The position numbers and the translations under genes are program-made. A model generated the notes under the pieces. That model had not been told where the DNA came from. It did not search any database and saw only the letters and a list, made by a program, of their open reading frames with translations. Shown here in pieces: positions 19,272 to 27,929 of a stretch of 58,244 nucleotides of DNA. Position 1 is the first letter of the stretch, and each line of letters begins with the position of its first letter. Source of the DNA: Streptomyces sp. NRRL S-118 (GTDB lineage Bacteria > Actinomycetota > Actinomycetes > Streptomycetales > Streptomycetaceae); contig NZ_KL591026.1 in assembly GCF_000716335.1 (NCBI RefSeq), forward strand, positions 34,924-93,167, in the 5' to 3' direction.

Positions 19272-20486
19272 CTACTGCTGGCCCAGCCAGAGGTCCGGGC
19301 CGAAGACCTCGTAGCGGATGTGCTCCGCCGGCACCCCGTGGCGCAGCAGGTCGCCGCGGACCGTACGCATGAAGGGCAGCGGCCCGCACAGGTAGGCGGT
19401 CAGCCCCGCGGGGAGGTCCAGGGTGCCGATGTCGGCCCGGCCGGCCGACACCTCCGAGCCGCCGGGCTCCGCACCCGGGTGCGCGCCGGGCTCCTCGTAC
19501 CAGAGGTGGAGGCGGGCTCCGGGCAGCGCCCGTACCAGGGCGTGCAGCTCCTCGCGGTGCGCGTGGTCGGCGGGGGAGCGGTCGGCGTGGACCACGGTGA
19601 CCGGGCGCGTCGAACCGGTGGAGGCGAGGTGGTCGAGCATGGCCAGCATGGGCGTGCTGCCGATACCGGCGGATGCCAGGAGCAGCGGGCCGTCGCCCTG
19701 GGGCAGCACCAGGTCGCCGAACGGCTCGGACACGGTGAGCACATCCCCCGGCCGGGCATGGTCGTGGAGCCACGACGACACTTCGCCGTCGGGCCCCGCC
19801 GCGCCCCGGACCCGCTTGACCGTGATCCTCCAGTGCGGCCGGCCGGGTGCGGCGGAGAGGCTGTACTGGCGGATCTGCCGCGCACCGTCGGGCAGTTCGA
19901 CCTGGACGCTGACGTACTGACCGGGGCGGAACGTTCCGGCCGGGCGGCCGTCGGCCCGCCGCAGGGTGAACGAGACGGTCTCGGGGGTCTCCTGCCGCCG
20001 CTCGACGATCTCCATGGGGTGCCGGGCACCGCCCTCCGCGGCGCCGGCCTGCTGGTAGAGGCTCGCCTCCGCCGCGATCAGCGCGTTCGCCATCAGCCAG
20101 TAGACCTCGTCCCAGGCAGTGGCGACCTCGGGCGTCACGGCGTCGCCGAGCACCTCGGCGATGGCCCCGAAGAGGTGGTGGTGGACGATCTTGTACTGAT
20201 CGGACGTGATCCCGAGGGAGGCGTGCTTGTGGGCGATCCTGGAGAGCATCGCGTCCGGGCGGGCGTCCGGCTCGTCCAGCAGCATGCCGGCGAACGCCGC
20301 GATGGATCCCGCGAGCGCCCGCTGCTGCTCCCCGTTCGCCTGGTTGCCCCGGTTGAACAGGTCGCGCCGCAACGCGGGGTGGGCGTCGAACAGCCGGCGG
20401 TAGAAGAGCTCGGTGATGGCCCCGAGGGAGGCGCCGACCACGGGGAGGGTGGCGCGGATGACCGGGGTCGACTCGTCGGACAGCAC
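19272..20486 (-). CDS. hmpA: Flavohemoprotein (nitric oxide dioxygenase)
   Basis: 404 residues. The N-terminal globin has the distal Tyr in ITELFYRRLF, Gln in NRGNQANG and the proximal haem His in RIAHKHASLGI. The FNR-like reductase follows, with the FAD motif RQYSLS, the NAD site SAGIGSTPMLAML and the C-terminal YEVFGPD. It oxidises NO to nitrate with O2 and NAD(P)H in the cytoplasm. GTG 20486 follows TGAGGAG. The nsrR gene lies 135 bp upstream on the same strand, and the intervening promoter contains an NsrR-like site. Confidence 0.95.
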   Translation of the reverse strand: MLSDESTPVIRATLPVVGASLGAITELFYRRLFDAHPALRRDLFNRGNQANGEQQRALAGSIAAFAGMLLDEPDARPDAMLSRIAHKHASLGITSDQYKIVHHHLFGAIAEVLGDAVTPEVATAWDEVYWLMANALIAAEASLYQQAGAAEGGARHPMEIVERRQETPETVSFTLRRADGRPAGTFRPGQYVSVQVELPDGARQIRQYSLSAAPGRPHWRITVKRVRGAAGPDGEVSSWLHDHARPGDVLTVSEPFGDLVLPQGDGPLLLASAGIGSTPMLAMLDHLASTGSTRPVTVVHADRSPADHAHREELHALVRALPGARLHLWYEEPGAHPGAEPGGSEVSAGRADIGTLDLPAGLTAYLCGPLPFMRTVRGDLLRHGVPAEHIRYEVFGPDLWLGQQ

Positions 20487-20501
20487 AGCGACTCCTCACT
20501 T

Positions 20502-20525
20502 AATCAGTAGATGATCTTCGTATTT
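20502..20525 (-). promoter_or_regulatory. Candidate NsrR operator of hmpA
   Basis: On the minus strand this AT-rich element reads AAATACGAAGATCATCTAC followed by TGATT, 16 nt before the GTG start. It contains ATCATCTAC, which resembles the hmpA operators described for Streptomyces NsrR, and aligns at 13 of 24 positions with a second element at 21081-21104. NO-dependent derepression is inferred. Confidence 0.65.
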
Positions 20526-20621
20526 TGATGTGCGGGTGAACGCCCCGTGTCCGGGGACGGTGGTTCGCGTGGTTCCGCTGGCGCGGGGTCCGGCTCCGGG
20601 TGTTCCGGGGTCGTGCGGGGG

Positions 20622-21065
20622 TCAGTCCGCGGGCCGCCCCACCAGGCCGACCAGGACCGGCCCGGTGGGTGAGGCCACCAGGTCGCCGACGGTCAGCGGG
20701 TCCAGCGCGGCGTAGAACGCCTCCTGTGCGTCGCGCAGCGCCCGCCGCAGGCGGCAGGCCCCTCGGAGGGGGCAGGGGGGATCGTCGTCGCACGCGACGA
20801 CCTCGCCGTCGCCCTCCAGCTCCCGTACGAGCCAGCCGACCGAAGCCCGCCGGCCGAGCTCCGTCAGGGCCAGGCCGCCGCCGCGGCCCCGTCTCGCCTC
20901 CAGTACGCCGAGGTGCTGAAGGCGCGTGATGGCCTTCGCCACGTGCGTGTACGGCACGTCCATGGCCTCCGCCACCTCGCGCGTGGTGAGGGCCTCGCCG
21001 TCGGCGGCAACGGCCAGGCGCATGACGGAACGGAGTGCCAGGTCCGTGAACTTGGTCAATCGCAC
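20622..21065 (-). CDS. nsrR: NsrR, Rrf2-family [4Fe-4S] NO-sensing repressor
   Basis: 147 residues. GTG 21065 gives MRLTKFTDLALRSVMRL, with Asp8, the unusual cluster ligand shown in Streptomyces NsrR. The winged HTH (LTTREVAEAMDVPYTHVAKA) is followed by three Cys in C-x5-C-x5-C spacing (about 94, 100, 106), exactly the NsrR cluster loop. It should repress hmpA and itself until NO destroys the cluster. A start further upstream in the frame would displace Asp8 and is rejected. Transcribed toward hmpA, with its own operator-like sequence upstream. Confidence 0.93.
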   Translation of the reverse strand: MRLTKFTDLALRSVMRLAVAADGEALTTREVAEAMDVPYTHVAKAITRLQHLGVLEARRGRGGGLALTELGRRASVGWLVRELEGDGEVVACDDDPPCPLRGACRLRRALRDAQEAFYAALDPLTVGDLVASPTGPVLVGLVGRPAD

Positions 21066-21075
21066 GGTCCGAACG

Positions 21076-21104
21076 CTAGCAAATACGCATGCTAGATTCC
21101 TATT
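21076..21104. promoter_or_regulatory. Candidate NsrR autoregulatory operator
   Basis: A near-palindrome CTAGCAAATACGCATGCTAG (21076-21095) with 6-bp arms CTAGCA/TGCTAG lies just upstream of nsrR. The + strand from 21081 reads AAATACG like the hmpA site and ends CCTATT at 21104. It lies between nsrR and the divergent cupin gene at 21226 and could serve both. Confidence 0.6.
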
Positions 21105-21225
21105 CAAAAGCGCTCGTGCTCATGTGGGCTGCGTCACCGGGGCCGTGGACGGCTCGCTCGCGACGCGGCCCCGGACCGGAACCGGTCGCGCCGGCGCGGA
21201 CCAGCACATCGAACGGTGGCACGTG

Positions 21226-21648
21226 ATGACTGTGGAAGACAGCGCCTCCCCGGGGCCGGCCGATGACGCCCCCGTCCCGCGGGTCCTGTGTGACACCGGG
21301 GCCCTGCAGACACTCGCCCCGGCGGCGACCGGCGCTCTCTGGCGGCTCGCCGAACCCGGTCGGCAGCTCGACGCCAATGTCGTCCGCATCCCGCCCGAGC
21401 GGCGCGTCGACCCCCACACCGAACCGGATCTCGACGTCCTGCTGCTGGTCATCGCCGGGGAGGGCGACCTCGTCACCACGGAGGGATCGCGCCTCCTGCA
21501 CGCCGGCAGCCTCACCTGGCTTCCGCACGGATGCGCCCGCGGCCTCGTGGCGGGCTCCCGCGGCCTGACGTATCTGACCGTCCACCGGCGCCGTCCGGGC
21601 ATGACCATCCGGCCGGCCGCCGGGCCGTCGTCCCGCAACGCCGACTGA
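21226..21648 (+). CDS. Cupin-fold protein beside the NO module
   Basis: 140 residues. A single cupin domain is suggested by RVDPHTEPDLDVLLLVIAGE and the later LHAGSLTWLPHGCARGLV strand; the first motif keeps one His and an acidic residue, so metal binding is uncertain. ATG 21226 begins MTVEDSASPGPADD; the ribosome binding site is weak. It is divergent from nsrR across 160 bp holding the candidate operator, so a link to NO stress is possible but inferred only from position. Confidence 0.7.
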   Translation: MTVEDSASPGPADDAPVPRVLCDTGALQTLAPAATGALWRLAEPGRQLDANVVRIPPERRVDPHTEPDLDVLLLVIAGEGDLVTTEGSRLLHAGSLTWLPHGCARGLVAGSRGLTYLTVHRRRPGMTIRPAAGPSSRNAD

Positions 21649-21793
21649 CTCCGGCCGGCGGCCGGTCGTCCGAGGCCGCTGCGCCGGGGAGGCGGACCCG
21701 TGCGAGAGCCCGGTGCTCCCCGACGCGCTGCGCAAGGACGAGAAGGCGACGGCATCGCCGCGCCGCGGGGCAGCGAGATCGTCCTGCCGGGTG

Positions 21794-22414
21794 TCATCCC
21801 GCCATGGTGTGGCGTGCCGTCGCCGCACCCCGTAGCCGGCCGGCCGGCAGCTTCCGTCCGAAAGCGACCAGAAGCAGGTCCTGCGCGCTGCCGGCCAGCG
21901 GTGTGCCGGTGCCGAAGACCCAGTCGGCGTCATCCGCCCGGAGCTGCACGCCGGTCAGGTCGGCGCCGAAGAACTTCGCGCTCCGGTACGTCACATGGTC
22001 GAGGAGGACCCGCACCCGGTCCGCCGGCACCCGGCGGTCCAGTCCGAGCGCCACGGTGATGTCCAGGCCGTGCACCACGTCGTGCCCCAGAGCCGAGGCG
22101 AGCCCGCCCACGGGAGGCGTCCAGGGATGCAGGGCGTTGTCCCGCAGCCAGGCGGCGAGTTGCTCCGTGCTCGCCGTCGCCGCGTCCTCACGGGCCAGCC
22201 GGTCGGTCATCCGGTGCAGATTGCCGCGCGCCCGGACCAGCCGCGCCGCCACCTGCGGGAACGAGTAGCGGAACCCCATCGACATGTGGGCCGCGACCTC
22301 CCGTACCCGCCAGCCCGCGCACAGGCTCGGCGCGTCCCACTGCGGTGCCGTCAGACCGTCCAACAGGTCGGCGATGTCCCGGCGTTCGGCGGCGATGAGG
22401 CTCGTGAGGTCCAT
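21794..22414 (-). CDS. DinB-like / maleylpyruvate isomerase-type protein
   Basis: 206 residues. Typical of the mycothiol-dependent maleylpyruvate isomerase N-terminal (DinB-like four-helix) fold: LLDGLTAPQWDAPSLCAGW, REVAAHMSMGF and GHDVVHGLDITVALG, with His positioned for metal binding. Proteins of this family in actinobacteria often use mycothiol in detoxification; the substrate here is unknown. ATG 22414 follows GGTGGAG. Divergent from the broken LysR gene across 70 bp carrying a perfect inverted repeat, so it was probably that regulator's target. Confidence 0.85.
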   Translation of the reverse strand: MDLTSLIAAERRDIADLLDGLTAPQWDAPSLCAGWRVREVAAHMSMGFRYSFPQVAARLVRARGNLHRMTDRLAREDAATASTEQLAAWLRDNALHPWTPPVGGLASALGHDVVHGLDITVALGLDRRVPADRVRVLLDHVTYRSAKFFGADLTGVQLRADDADWVFGTGTPLAGSAQDLLLVAFGRKLPAGRLRGAATARHTMAG

Positions 22415-22454
22415 GTCTCCACCTTCGCCACAAGGCCCGCATAAGTCCAAGACA

Positions 22455-22472
22455 TAGGTGTTCTCGCACCTA
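22455..22472. promoter_or_regulatory. Inverted repeat between the DinB-like gene and the LysR pseudogene
   Basis: TAGGTG-N6-CACCTA is a perfect 6-bp inverted repeat placed centrally in the 70-bp divergent gap. This is the usual position of a LysR recognition element, but the typical T-N11-A spacing is only approximately met. It may also overlap the -10 region of the flanking promoters. Confidence 0.6.
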
Positions 22473-22484
22473 GAATCGGTGGTT

Positions 22485-23396
22485 ATGGAGTTGAGGCAGC
22501 TGCGGTACTGCCTCGTAGTCGTCGATAGGCCGGATTCACCCGCGCCGCAGCGAGGCTGCACCTGGCGCAGCCGGGACTGAGCGCGCAGATCCGCCAGTTG
22601 GAGAAGGAGCTGGGGCAGCCGCTGCTCGACCGGTCCGGCAGGACGGTGACACCGACGGAGGTCGGCGAGGCGGTCCTGCCGTACGCACGCGCCGCGCTCG
22701 CGGCGGCGGAGGGCGTACGGCGCACGGTGGAGGAGTACACCGGGCTCCTGCGCGGCCGCGTCACGATCGGCCTCGTCTCCGGTGCCGCCGACGAGGAACT
22801 GGACATGGCCGGGCTGCTGGCCGACTTCCACGACGCGCATCCGGGGGTGGACATCGCACTCACCGAGGACACCTCGGAACGGATGCCGGCGGCACTCGCC
22901 CGGGGCGAGCTCGACATCGCCGTGATCGGACTGACCGGCGGTCCCCGGGGCCCGGCATCGCTCACGACGTGGTGATCGACGTGCCGCTGGTCGCCGCCGT
23001 CGCCCCCGGCGACCCGCTCCTGGCCTCCCGCGGCCGGGACGGCGTCCCGCTGACGGCACTTCGCGACCGCGCCCTGATCAGCCTGCCGCGCGGCACGGGC
23101 CTGCGGGGCGTGCTCGACGACGCCTGCGCGGCGGCAGGCTTCCGCCCCCGTATCGCGTTCGAAGCGGCGGCCCCCGCCCTGCTCGCCCGGCTCGCCGCCC
23201 GCAGGCTGGGCCTGGCGGTGCTGCCGGAGCTCCCCCCCCGCGCACGGCCGCCGGACTCGGGCTGCACACCCTGCCGTTCACCGACCCCGCGCTGCGCGGC
23301 CGGGTCGCTCTCGCCTGGCGCACCGACGGCCCGGCGAGCCCCGCGGCCCGTGCCCTCCTGGCACGCCTGCGTCGCGTACGTGCCGGGGCGGCATGA
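22485..23396 (+). pseudogene. LysR-family regulator, three frameshifts
   Basis: The frame begins MELRQLRYCLVVVD at ATG 22485, then loses one base inside the HTH near 22535; the next frame resumes GFTRAAARLHLAQPGLSAQI. That frame ends at 22975 just after GGPRGPASLTTW, and the sensor domain continues in another frame (IDVPLVAAVAPGDPLLAS). A third shift at the C8 run near 23235 moves to a frame ending RRVRAGAA with TGA at 23394. Without the shifts the product would be a normal LysR of about 300 residues. Either genuine decay or base-calling errors at G/C runs. Confidence 0.85.
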
Positions 23397-23543
23397 CGTG
23401 CCCGGCCATGGCTCGTGTGGATCACCCGGCCAGGATCGCGCCGGGTGGCGTCGCGGGGGGCCGGTGATCGCACCGTGCCGGGTGGCGCCGCACCGCTCCT
23501 CACGTGGTGTCCCGGTCCCGCTGCCCGGGAACGCCGCCGCAGG

Positions 23544-23891
23544 TCACAGGTGCCGCGACCGGTCGGTCGCGAAGGAGCAGGGCACCGTACGGTCCACTCC
23601 CAGCGTGCGGATCACCAGCGCGGTGAGCCGGGGGATGCGGCACAGGCACAGCCGTATTCCCGCCTCCGCGCAACGCCTGTGCAGACGCTCGAAGAGGGCG
23701 GCGCCCGAGCTGTCGCAGAAGCTGACGCCCGCCAGGTCGAGCACCAGTGCCTGCGGGGCCGTGCCGGTCAGGCCGCTCAGTGCCGGCTCGATGAGATCCG
23801 CCGTGTCGATGTCGAGCTCCCCGGCCAGGGCGATGGCCAGCGTCCTCTCGTCGAGCGGTGTGGTGGTGATGCTGATGTGCGCCGTGCTCAT
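23544..23891 (-). CDS. STAS-domain anti-sigma factor antagonist
   Basis: 115 residues, a stand-alone STAS domain. The phosphorylatable Ser lies in VLDLAGVSFCDSSGAALFER, the SpoIIAA/RsbV signature; a strand ITTTPLDERTLAIALAGELD opens the domain. Expected to bind an anti-sigma kinase in a partner-switching cascade. ATG 23891 follows GAGAGGG. No kinase is adjacent; a SpoIIE-type phosphatase lies at 11757-12986. Four Cys residues in the second half are more than usual. Confidence 0.9.
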   Translation of the reverse strand: MSTAHISITTTPLDERTLAIALAGELDIDTADLIEPALSGLTGTAPQALVLDLAGVSFCDSSGAALFERLHRRCAEAGIRLCLCRIPRLTALVIRTLGVDRTVPCSFATDRSRHL

Positions 23892-24064
23892 GGCGACAGC
23901 CCTCTCCGTACGGGGCCGGCCCGGGGCCGGCCGCCCCGCCGGATGCCGATGACCGCAGTCCATCAGGGACGCGGCCGCGAGCAGCAGGCCCCTTGGACCC
24001 TGCCGGCGGTGCCGAAGGTCCCTCGGATCACAGGATCGGGGCCGTCCGGCCCTGCCCGAGGTCC

Positions 24065-24350
24065 CCACCCGACCTGACCGTCGTCGGTGAAGCGGGTACG
24101 GCCCGGCGGGCACTGGTTCGGGTGCCGGCGCTGCGCCCGCAGGTCGCCGTCCTGGACATGCGGCTGCCGGTCGGCGACGGCGTGAGCGTCCGCCGGGAGT
24201 CGCGGTCCCGCATGCCGGGCGACATCCTCGCCCTGGTCGGCGGAGGGGCTGACGAACCGGCAGGTCGGCAAGCGGATCCACCTGGCGGAGAAGACCGTCA
24301 AGAACGACATCTCCCGCCTGCCGGCCAAGCCGGGTGTGGAGCGCCGGGTG
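24065..24350 (+). pseudogene. Remnant of a DevR/NarL-type response regulator
   Basis: The first frame reads a receiver-like DLTVVGEAGTARRALVRVPA and [18 protein letters not shown], where D of LDM would be the phosphorylated Asp. It then jumps to DILALVGGG. After a frameshift near 24248 the LuxR-type HTH follows, [20 protein letters not shown]. About 80-90 codons between receiver and HTH are missing, and the first beta strand with the acidic pocket is also absent. Clearly a dead, internally deleted regulator. Confidence 0.8.
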
Positions 24351-24565
24351 CGGCCGCGGTCGGCGCGACCCGGGCCCTGTCCGGCCCCGCGGCGGGGCAC
24401 GACGGCCGCCCGAGGTACCGAGGGCGCCCCGCACGGACACGGTCGCGCGGCCCGTGGGGTGGCGTCCAGCGCCCGTGTCACTCCCGTGGCCCACTCCCTG
24501 TGGGCCGTGCGGCCCTGGCTGCACCAGAGTGAGGACCCTCGGGCCCATCGATGGTGGAGGCAGTC

Positions 24566-25003
24566 ATGAGCAGCTCCGCGCACCAGCCCCCGACCCGCTC
24601 GGCTTCCGACGACGGTACCCGTAACGGCTGGGCCGCCGGAGGACTGGCGTTCGGCGGGGCACTGATGATCGTCTACGGCGTCCTCGCCGTGCTCCAGGGC
24701 ATCACCGCCGTCGCGAAGGACGACGTGTACGCCCGCCTGGGCGACTACACCTTCGGGTTCGACCTCACGTCCTGGGGCTGGATCCACTTGATCGTCGGCA
24801 TCATCGTCGTCGTCACCGGGGCGGGGCTGCTCAGCGGTGCGACGTGGGCGCGGGCGGTGGGCGCGGTCGTCGTCGGGCTGAGCATCATCGCCAACTTCAT
24901 GTGGCTGCCGTACCAGCCCTTCTGGTCGATCGTCATGATCCTGACCGGCTTCTTCGTGATGTGGGCGGTGCTGGCCTACCGCCCCGGACGCGACCGCTGG
25001 TAG
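24566..25003 (+). CDS. Four-TM membrane protein (DUF7144-like)
   Basis: 145 residues with four hydrophobic segments. The N-terminus is polar, then [20 protein letters not shown] and a conserved aspartate-rich loop ([20 protein letters not shown]) precede [15 protein letters not shown]. This matches the common actinobacterial membrane family now called DUF7144, of unknown function. ATG 24566 follows GGTGGAGG. Confidence 0.85.
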   Translation: MSSSAHQPPTRSASDDGTRNGWAAGGLAFGGALMIVYGVLAVLQGITAVAKDDVYARLGDYTFGFDLTSWGWIHLIVGIIVVVTGAGLLSGATWARAVGAVVVGLSIIANFMWLPYQPFWSIVMILTGFFVMWAVLAYRPGRDRW

Positions 25004-25142
25004 CGCGTCACGGCCCGTCACCGCGGCCCGCCGGGTGCCGACGTGGGCGCGTACGCGGCAGCTCGGCGCGGTGGCGGCCGCGGTCAGGAACACGAAGCTG
25101 TGGCCCCCCTCCCCTCCTCCTCCCAACGCACCGGAGACGACC

Positions 25143-26021
25143 ATGAACATGCTGCCCATCAGAGGGACCTTCCGGATCATCGACACCCGGCCCGACGGCG
25201 ACACCCTCTCCTTCCTGCCCCAGGACCCCGGCTTCTGGTGCGACGTGCCCGGGAAGCGGATCAAGCGCAACGTCCGCGGAGCCGGCAAGATCCGGATGGA
25301 CGCCATCGACGCGCTGGAGACCCACTACGAGGGCGTCGGCCCCGGGGAGGTGCACCAGCCACTGAAACTGGGTGCCCACGCCGCACGCGACGAGCTGCTG
25401 CGCTGGCTGGGCTTCACCGACATCACCTGGAACGAGAAGGGGAAGGTCACCGCCTCGACCCCGGAGGCCGTGCCCGGCTACATCCTGGCCGGCGGCGCCG
25501 ACACGTTCCAGCGCTGCGTCGCCCTCGTCGGCCGGGGTGAACTGCCGCCGGATCTCGAGAACGGCAAGCGGGCGGTGGTGACCACCGACCACCTGCACCA
25601 GACCGCCAACCACCACCTGCTCGCACGCGGTCTGGTCTATCCGACCTTCTACAGCAGGTTCCCCGGGGATCTGCGCGAGGACATGGCCGAGACGACCCGC
25701 CGGGCGCGCGCGGCCAAAGACCCTGACGGCGTGTGGGCCCACGACGTCACCTTCGAGCAGGGCGCCACGATCGAGTACCTGGAATCGATCACCGAGCGCC
25801 AGGTGATCCTGCCGAAGCTGTTCCGCCGCCTCGCGGACCACATCCGCCTCTTCGGCCCGTCCCTGACCTGCTTCCCCGCCTATCTGGCCGGTGAGTACGA
25901 GGAGTTCTTCATCGTCGGGCAACCAGGCACCCTCAAAGGTCTGCAGCACATCGTCGAGATCACCGGCAACACCATCAGGATGACCCGCCTCATCGAGGAC
26001 GTCGTCATCGTCGAGAAGTGA
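25143..26021 (+). CDS. Staphylococcal nuclease (SNase)-like protein
   Basis: 292 residues. The N-terminal region resembles thermonuclease: DTRPDGDTLSFLP carries the metal Asp and IRMDAIDALETHYE parallels the SNase R-x-x-x-I-D-A-x-E segment. A second conserved part (NHHLLARGLVYPTFYSRFPG) resembles the SNase 'A..LG.A' area but is divergent. About 120 extra residues follow. No signal peptide is visible, unlike secreted thermonucleases, so it acts in the cytoplasm if active. ATG 25143 follows GGAGACGACC. Confidence 0.75.
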   Translation: MNMLPIRGTFRIIDTRPDGDTLSFLPQDPGFWCDVPGKRIKRNVRGAGKIRMDAIDALETHYEGVGPGEVHQPLKLGAHAARDELLRWLGFTDITWNEKGKVTASTPEAVPGYILAGGADTFQRCVALVGRGELPPDLENGKRAVVTTDHLHQTANHHLLARGLVYPTFYSRFPGDLREDMAETTRRARAAKDPDGVWAHDVTFEQGATIEYLESITERQVILPKLFRRLADHIRLFGPSLTCFPAYLAGEYEEFFIVGQPGTLKGLQHIVEITGNTIRMTRLIEDVVIVEK

Positions 26022-26135
26022 CGGGCGGGGCCGCGTGCGCGGGCCACCCGGAGGGGGCTCCCGCCGGCGTCGCCCGCTCGCGCATGGCTCGATTCCGCCT
26101 GTCGGAGCACCCCGCGTACCTCTATCCTCACCCGG

Positions 26136-27929
26136 ATGAGCCAGACGGCGCTTCCCTCCCCGTCGACGGGTGCCCGCGGTCCCCTCCCGTCCCGGCAGAC
26201 GCCCGTCGACCCGGCCGCCAGCGAGGCGGGCCGACTGCTCTGCGCCGGCACGTACCTCGACCCGCGCTTCCGGGACCGCGTCATCGACGAGCTGTACGTC
26301 CACGACGAACGCGTCGCGGCACCCAGCTACGGCATCGACGCGGCCCGCGTCCTGGCGCACGCGCTGCACGCCCGGCGCGAGGAAGTGGGCTGGTCGGCCG
26401 CGATCGTGGCGGTGTGGGTGGTCGCCTCGCTCGTCACCGACGGCTGGTTCGCCGTCCTGCTGTTGCTGCCCTGCCTCCTGCTGAGCGTGGCCGGCCACGC
26501 CGTCGAGGTCACCCGGACAGCCCCGGCACCGCGTCTGCTGAGCCGCGGCCTCCAGCTGTACGCGCGGGTGCTGCTCGGACTGCTGCTGCTGACCACCGCG
26601 GTGGCCCCGCTGATCCGCGCGGACCGCGACCTCCTCGACAACCGGCTCATCGAGCTGATCCACGCCACCACGTCCGTCATCGACCTCCAGTACCGGATCC
26701 TGCCGGAGGAGTGGCGTTTCACCCTGTACCACCGTCCGGACGAGGGCCTGGTGCCGTCCCCGTACCTCGTCCTCGGCTTCCTGCTGCTGCTCGCGGCGCT
26801 CGTGGCCCTGCGGCGCGAGCGGACGGCCCGCACCATGGCCGGGCCGTTGTCCCCGGAGAAATACCCGGACCTCGCGCACGATCCGGCCGAACGGTCCCGC
26901 AACGCCCGCCTCCGCCTCGTGCAGGAGCTGATCCGCGGAGAGCAGCACTGGCCCCTGGTGATGTACGCGACGGAGAACCCGTTCTGCGGCGCGGGAATGC
27001 CCTTCAAGCCCTGGCACCTGTCGGTCGAGCTGCGACCCCGCACCGACCCCGGCGCCCCCCGGCCCCAGGCCGTGGACAACGAGGAGATCCTCCGCCGGGT
27101 CGTCCCGCTGGTCGAGGCGCTGCGCGTGCCGTCCCCGCACGGCTCCCCGCAGGCCGCGGCCGCCGTACTGGACCGGCTGCGCGAACTCGTCGTGGACGAG
27201 TGCGTCTTCCTTCCGGCGGCCGGGCTGCGCTGGCGGGAGGAAGTGCCACTGACCCAGGAGGACTTCGAGGAGCACCGGGCGTGCGCCATCGAGGAGGGCG
27301 GCGAGAAGCGCCGGCACTTTCTGCGCATCCGGGTGGGCGGCTGGGACGAGGACATCGTCGTCACCGTCTTCGTCCGGGTGCACACGCAGGGCGGGATGCT
27401 GATGCTGGAGGTCGCTCCGCACGTGCTGCGGCCCGTACGGCGCCGGTTCCGGGACGCGGACGCCCGTGCCGCCGAGCGGTTGACCGGGGACAACGCCGCC
27501 GCCCTCGCGCTGCGGGCCCTCGTCGAGGCACCCCGGGCCCTCGGGGCGGCGCTGGCCGCCCTCGTCCGCGCGCTGCGGAACCTCTGGCTCGTGCTGACCG
27601 CCGCGGACTCCGGCGCGCCGGCGGCCGGTCCGCGCGCCGCGGTCCGCGAACTGGGCGCCGATCCGGACGCCTCGCTCTTCCAGGCGATGGACGTCGACCG
27701 CTACCTGAAGACCATCCAGGACCGGGTGGCGCGCGGGGTGCAGCTCGCGCTGTACGAGGCGGGGTGGCAGACGGCCGAGTTCGAACGGAAGGCCGTGCAC
27801 CTCGGCGAGGGTGCGGTGTGGATCCAGTCGGTGCAGAACAGTGCCGTCGGGATCGGCGACGGCAACACCGTCAGCGCGTCGACCGGCGCGGCCGGGGGAG
27901 AGAGGAGAGCCAAGCGTGACAAGACCTGA
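26136..27929 (+). CDS. Large two-region membrane protein of unknown function, operon gene 1
   Basis: 597 residues. A short cytoplasmic N-domain (to about 85) is followed by two hydrophobic pairs (about 85-125 and 140-170) and another TM near 210; a large soluble region of about 370 residues follows (PLVMYATENPFCGAGMPFKP, RFLRIRVGGWDEDIVVTVFV-type strands). It ends in SVQNSAVGIGDGNTVS (565-580), a motif shared with the next gene product. The -10-like TATCCT ends 7 nt before the ATG with no ribosome binding site, suggesting a leaderless transcript. The family is not recognised. Confidence 0.85.
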   Translation: MSQTALPSPSTGARGPLPSRQTPVDPAASEAGRLLCAGTYLDPRFRDRVIDELYVHDERVAAPSYGIDAARVLAHALHARREEVGWSAAIVAVWVVASLVTDGWFAVLLLLPCLLLSVAGHAVEVTRTAPAPRLLSRGLQLYARVLLGLLLLTTAVAPLIRADRDLLDNRLIELIHATTSVIDLQYRILPEEWRFTLYHRPDEGLVPSPYLVLGFLLLLAALVALRRERTARTMAGPLSPEKYPDLAHDPAERSRNARLRLVQELIRGEQHWPLVMYATENPFCGAGMPFKPWHLSVELRPRTDPGAPRPQAVDNEEILRRVVPLVEALRVPSPHGSPQAAAAVLDRLRELVVDECVFLPAAGLRWREEVPLTQEDFEEHRACAIEEGGEKRRHFLRIRVGGWDEDIVVTVFVRVHTQGGMLMLEVAPHVLRPVRRRFRDADARAAERLTGDNAAALALRALVEAPRALGAALAALVRALRNLWLVLTAADSGAPAAGPRAAVRELGADPDASLFQAMDVDRYLKTIQDRVARGVQLALYEAGWQTAEFERKAVHLGEGAVWIQSVQNSAVGIGDGNTVSASTGAAGGERRAKRDKT

